NCBI GenBank assembly: GCA_902795765.1
Contig: CADBMQ010000143.1
Coordinates: 1-7,626, forward strand
Length of the DNA stretch: 7,626 nt
Direction of reading: 5' to 3'
DNA from: Oscillospiraceae bacterium
Lineage (GTDB): Bacteria; Bacillota; Clostridia; Oscillospirales; Acutalibacteraceae
Part shown: positions 6,015 to 7,626 of the stretch, piece by piece
Layout of the letters: every line of letters starts with the position of its first letter
Numbering within the stretch: position 1 is the stretch's first letter
The notes under the pieces: model-generated
Databases searched by the model: none
What the model was told of the DNA's origin: nothing
What the model saw: the letters and a program-made list of their open reading frames with translations, nothing else
Program-made: the position numbers and the translations under genes

Positions 6015-7626
6015 GTTACGAAATCTCTGTTGCACCTCACGCAGGATTTTGCTTTGGAGTTGACCGTGCAGTTAAAATGGTATATCGCTTACTTGATGAA
6101 GGAAAAAAAGTGTGTACATTCGGTCAGATAATTCATAATCCGCAAATTGTGGAGGAGTTTGGCAATCGTGGCGTGTTGATTGTTGACAAACCGGAAGACG
6201 TGCCCGAGGGATATACTTTGGTTATTCGTTCACACGGTGTGACAAAACAGGTAGTAGAAAAAATCAATGAACTTGGCATTGAATATGAGGATGCAACTTG
6301 TCCTTTCGTTTCAAAAATTCATAAGATTGTTGATAAAAATACGTCAAAAGATATTCCTTTAATAATTGCAGGAGATGAAAATCACGCAGAAGTTATTGGA
6401 ATTATGAGCTATGCTCATGGAGATGTACATTGTATTTCGACAGAAAATGATCTTGAAGATTTACTGAAAACACACGAAAATTTAACCCAAAATGATATTT
6501 GTGTTGTTTCACAGACCACGTTCAATAAAAATCTATGGAAAATTTACAATTTTTTATTAAAAAAAGACTGTACAAATGCAAAAATATTTGGTACAATATG
6601 TGATGCAACGGATGAAAGACAACGTGAATCTGCTGAACTTGCCGAAAAGTGCGATTTAATGGTCGTGATCGGTGGCAGACACAGTTCGAATACTAATAAA
6701 CTTTACGATATTTGTAAAGAACGTTGCGATACGCTTTTCATAGAAAGTGTATCAGAATTGGACAGCAAAAAAGTTTCTGCTGCCCATTTGATTGGAGTAA
6801 CCGCGGGTGCATCTACACCTGTTGTTATAATTAAGGAGGTAGTAAATACTATGACAGACATTATGGAAACCAAAACAAACGAAATCGAAATGGAGGAAAC
6901 CGTAAAAGCCATCGATGATAATATGAGCTTTGAAGAGGCACTTGAGGTCTCTCTTAACAATATGAGTCACGATAAGCAGGTTGTAGGTACAGTTATCGCT
7001 GTAGGTCCTACTGAGGTTCAAGTTGACATCGGTAGAAAACAAACAGGTATCGTTCCTGCATCTGAACTTTCAAATGATACAACTAAAAAGCCCGACGAAC
7101 TTGTTAAAGTCGGCGATGAAATCAACCTTATCATTATGAAAACTAATGATAGCGAAGGCATTATCACTCTTTCAAAACGTCGTTATGATGCTGCAGCTGG
7201 TATGAAAGAGATTATGAATGCAAAAGACACAGATGAAACCCTTTCAGGTGAAGTTACTGCTGTTGTAAAGGGCGGTATTACTGTTATTTCTAACGGCGTT
7301 CGTGTATTTGTTCCGGCATCACACGCTACTCTTTACAGATCAGAGTCTCTTGACGCATTGGTTGGTACCACTGTTCAATTTAAGGTTATCGACGTTCGTC
7401 GTGGCAGAAGTGTTATCGGTTCTGTTCGTAATGTTCTTAAAGAGCAGAAGGCTGAGAAAGAAGAGAAGATTTGGAACTCAATCGCTGTTGGTGCTAAGTA
7501 CACAGGCGTTGTAAAGAGCCTCACATCTTATGGCGCATTTGTTGACATCGGTGGCGTTGATGGTATGATTCATATCACAGAGCTTTCTTGGAGCAAGATT
7601 AAGCATCCGTCAGAGGTTGTTAATGT
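6011..7626 (+). CDS. ispH: Bifunctional 4-hydroxy-3-methylbut-2-enyl diphosphate reductase (IspH) / ribosomal protein S1 fusion, 3' truncated by window edge
   Basis: One uninterrupted frame of 538 visible codons runs off the right edge. Residues 1-280 are IspH (LytB), the last enzyme of the MEP pathway, which reductively dehydrates HMBPP to IPP and DMAPP. The three [4Fe-4S] ligands are C14, C97 and C197. Other active-site residues are visible: H42, H75, H125 with E127 (HAEV), the SQTT motif, SSN at 225-227 and S268 in TAGAST. Residues 281-538 are the S1 part, containing OB-fold repeats at about 318-390, 411-476 and 494 onward (third incomplete); the third has the classic GVVKSLTSYGAFVDIGG and GMIHITELSW motifs. 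S1 domains bind mRNA at the ribosome. Such IspH-S1 fusions are known in Clostridia. The ATG overlaps the plsC stop; AAGGAG at 5991-5996 is a rather distant (14 bases) ribosome site. An internal Shine-Dalgarno sequence and ATG at the junction may also yield free S1. Codon use changes at the junction. Confidence 0.96.
   Translation, partial: MSYEISVAPHAGFCFGVDRAVKMVYRLLDEGKKVCTFGQIIHNPQIVEEFGNRGVLIVDKPEDVPEGYTLVIRSHGVTKQVVEKINELGIEYEDATCPFVSKIHKIVDKNTSKDIPLIIAGDENHAEVIGIMSYAHGDVHCISTENDLEDLLKTHENLTQNDICVVSQTTFNKNLWKIYNFLLKKDCTNAKIFGTICDATDERQRESAELAEKCDLMVVIGGRHSSNTNKLYDICKERCDTLFIESVSELDSKKVSAAHLIGVTAGASTPVVIIKEVVNTMTDIMETKTNEIEMEETVKAIDDNMSFEEALEVSLNNMSHDKQVVGTVIAVGPTEVQVDIGRKQTGIVPASELSNDTTKKPDELVKVGDEINLIIMKTNDSEGIITLSKRRYDAAAGMKEIMNAKDTDETLSGEVTAVVKGGITVISNGVRVFVPASHATLYRSESLDALVGTTVQFKVIDVRRGRSVIGSVRNVLKEQKAEKEEKIWNSIAVGAKYTGVVKSLTSYGAFVDIGGVDGMIHITELSWSKIKHPSEVVN
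6833..6853 (+). promoter_or_regulatory. rpsA: Internal Shine-Dalgarno and ATG at the IspH/S1 junction (possible start of free S1)
   Basis: AAGGAGGT at 6833-6840 is a perfect eight-base complement of the 16S rRNA anti-Shine-Dalgarno. It is followed after ten bases by an in-frame ATG at 6851-6853. This is a stronger site than the one for the fusion itself. The ATG is residue 281, just after the conserved end of IspH (TAGASTPVVIIKEVV) and at the start of the acidic leader preceding the first S1 repeat. This suggests that S1 alone can be translated from within the fused gene. That the site works is inference; the IKEVV residues it encodes are also normal for an IspH C-terminus. Confidence 0.6.

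Noticed and set aside
6545..6568. T-run followed by an A7 run inside ispH, considered as a terminator or slippery frameshift site
   Set aside because: There is no GC-rich stem, the zero frame continues through conserved IspH motifs, and no alternative frame product makes sense.
6850..6853. Possibility that ispH and S1 are two separate genes
   Set aside because: The frame was read codon by codon from 6011 to 7626 without a stop, so it is one fused reading frame; the internal ATG is kept only as a possible additional start.
6703..7042. Two overlapping open frames on the - strand across the IspH/S1 junction
   Set aside because: They are antisense to a continuous, motif-rich + strand frame, have no recognisable domain and no convincing ribosome site.
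7302..7514. 70-codon + strand frame within the S1 part
   Set aside because: It lies out of frame with clear S1 repeats encoded by the same bases, so it is a shadow frame.

Overview
The window is a fully packed, single-direction stretch of a low-GC, Gram-positive-type genome. It most resembles an anaerobic gut or rumen Clostridia member of the Ruminococcaceae/Oscillospiraceae kind. The reasons are the IspH-ribosomal protein S1 fusion, which is characteristic of Clostridia, the gene order cmk-plsC-ispH/S1, A/T-rich codon use, Shine-Dalgarno starts and a lipobox lipoprotein. The genus assignment is inference from gene content only.

Nine genes lie on the + strand with gaps of 1-12 bases or short overlaps of 4-8 bases. 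There is no intergenic space for a conventional promoter, riboswitch or hairpin terminator, and no RNA gene, mobile element or CRISPR array was seen. Three blocks can be distinguished. Block A (2-1075) holds the 3' part of a DUF5685-like gene and a J-domain protein with a helical TPR-like region and a 10-cysteine tail. Block B (1077-3492) is an envelope cassette: a six-helix membrane protein resembling ECF-transporter S components, a large surface protein with an N-terminal DUF4430/transcobalamin-like domain plus an alpha/alpha-barrel, and a small DUF4430 lipoprotein. Block C (3485 to the right edge) is a housekeeping run: an HI0933/YhiN-type flavoprotein, cytidylate kinase, 1-acylglycerol-3-phosphate acyltransferase, and the fused IspH-S1 gene, which continues past the edge.

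The blocks are probably co-transcribed and partly translationally coupled, since four junctions are ATGA-type or similar overlaps. Block C joins nucleotide recycling (CMP/dCMP phosphorylation), phospholipid synthesis, isoprenoid precursor synthesis and translation initiation. Block B looks like a ligand-capture and uptake module placed in the same transcription unit.

The two most interesting points are these. First, Block B encodes what looks like a bacterial counterpart of intrinsic factor/transcobalamin with the two domains in reversed order, beside a second small DUF4430 lipoprotein and a possible membrane import partner. Second, a perfect 8-base Shine-Dalgarno sequence followed by ATG lies inside the ispH-S1 reading frame exactly at the domain junction, together with a marked codon-usage shift. 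This suggests that free S1 is made in addition to the fusion protein.
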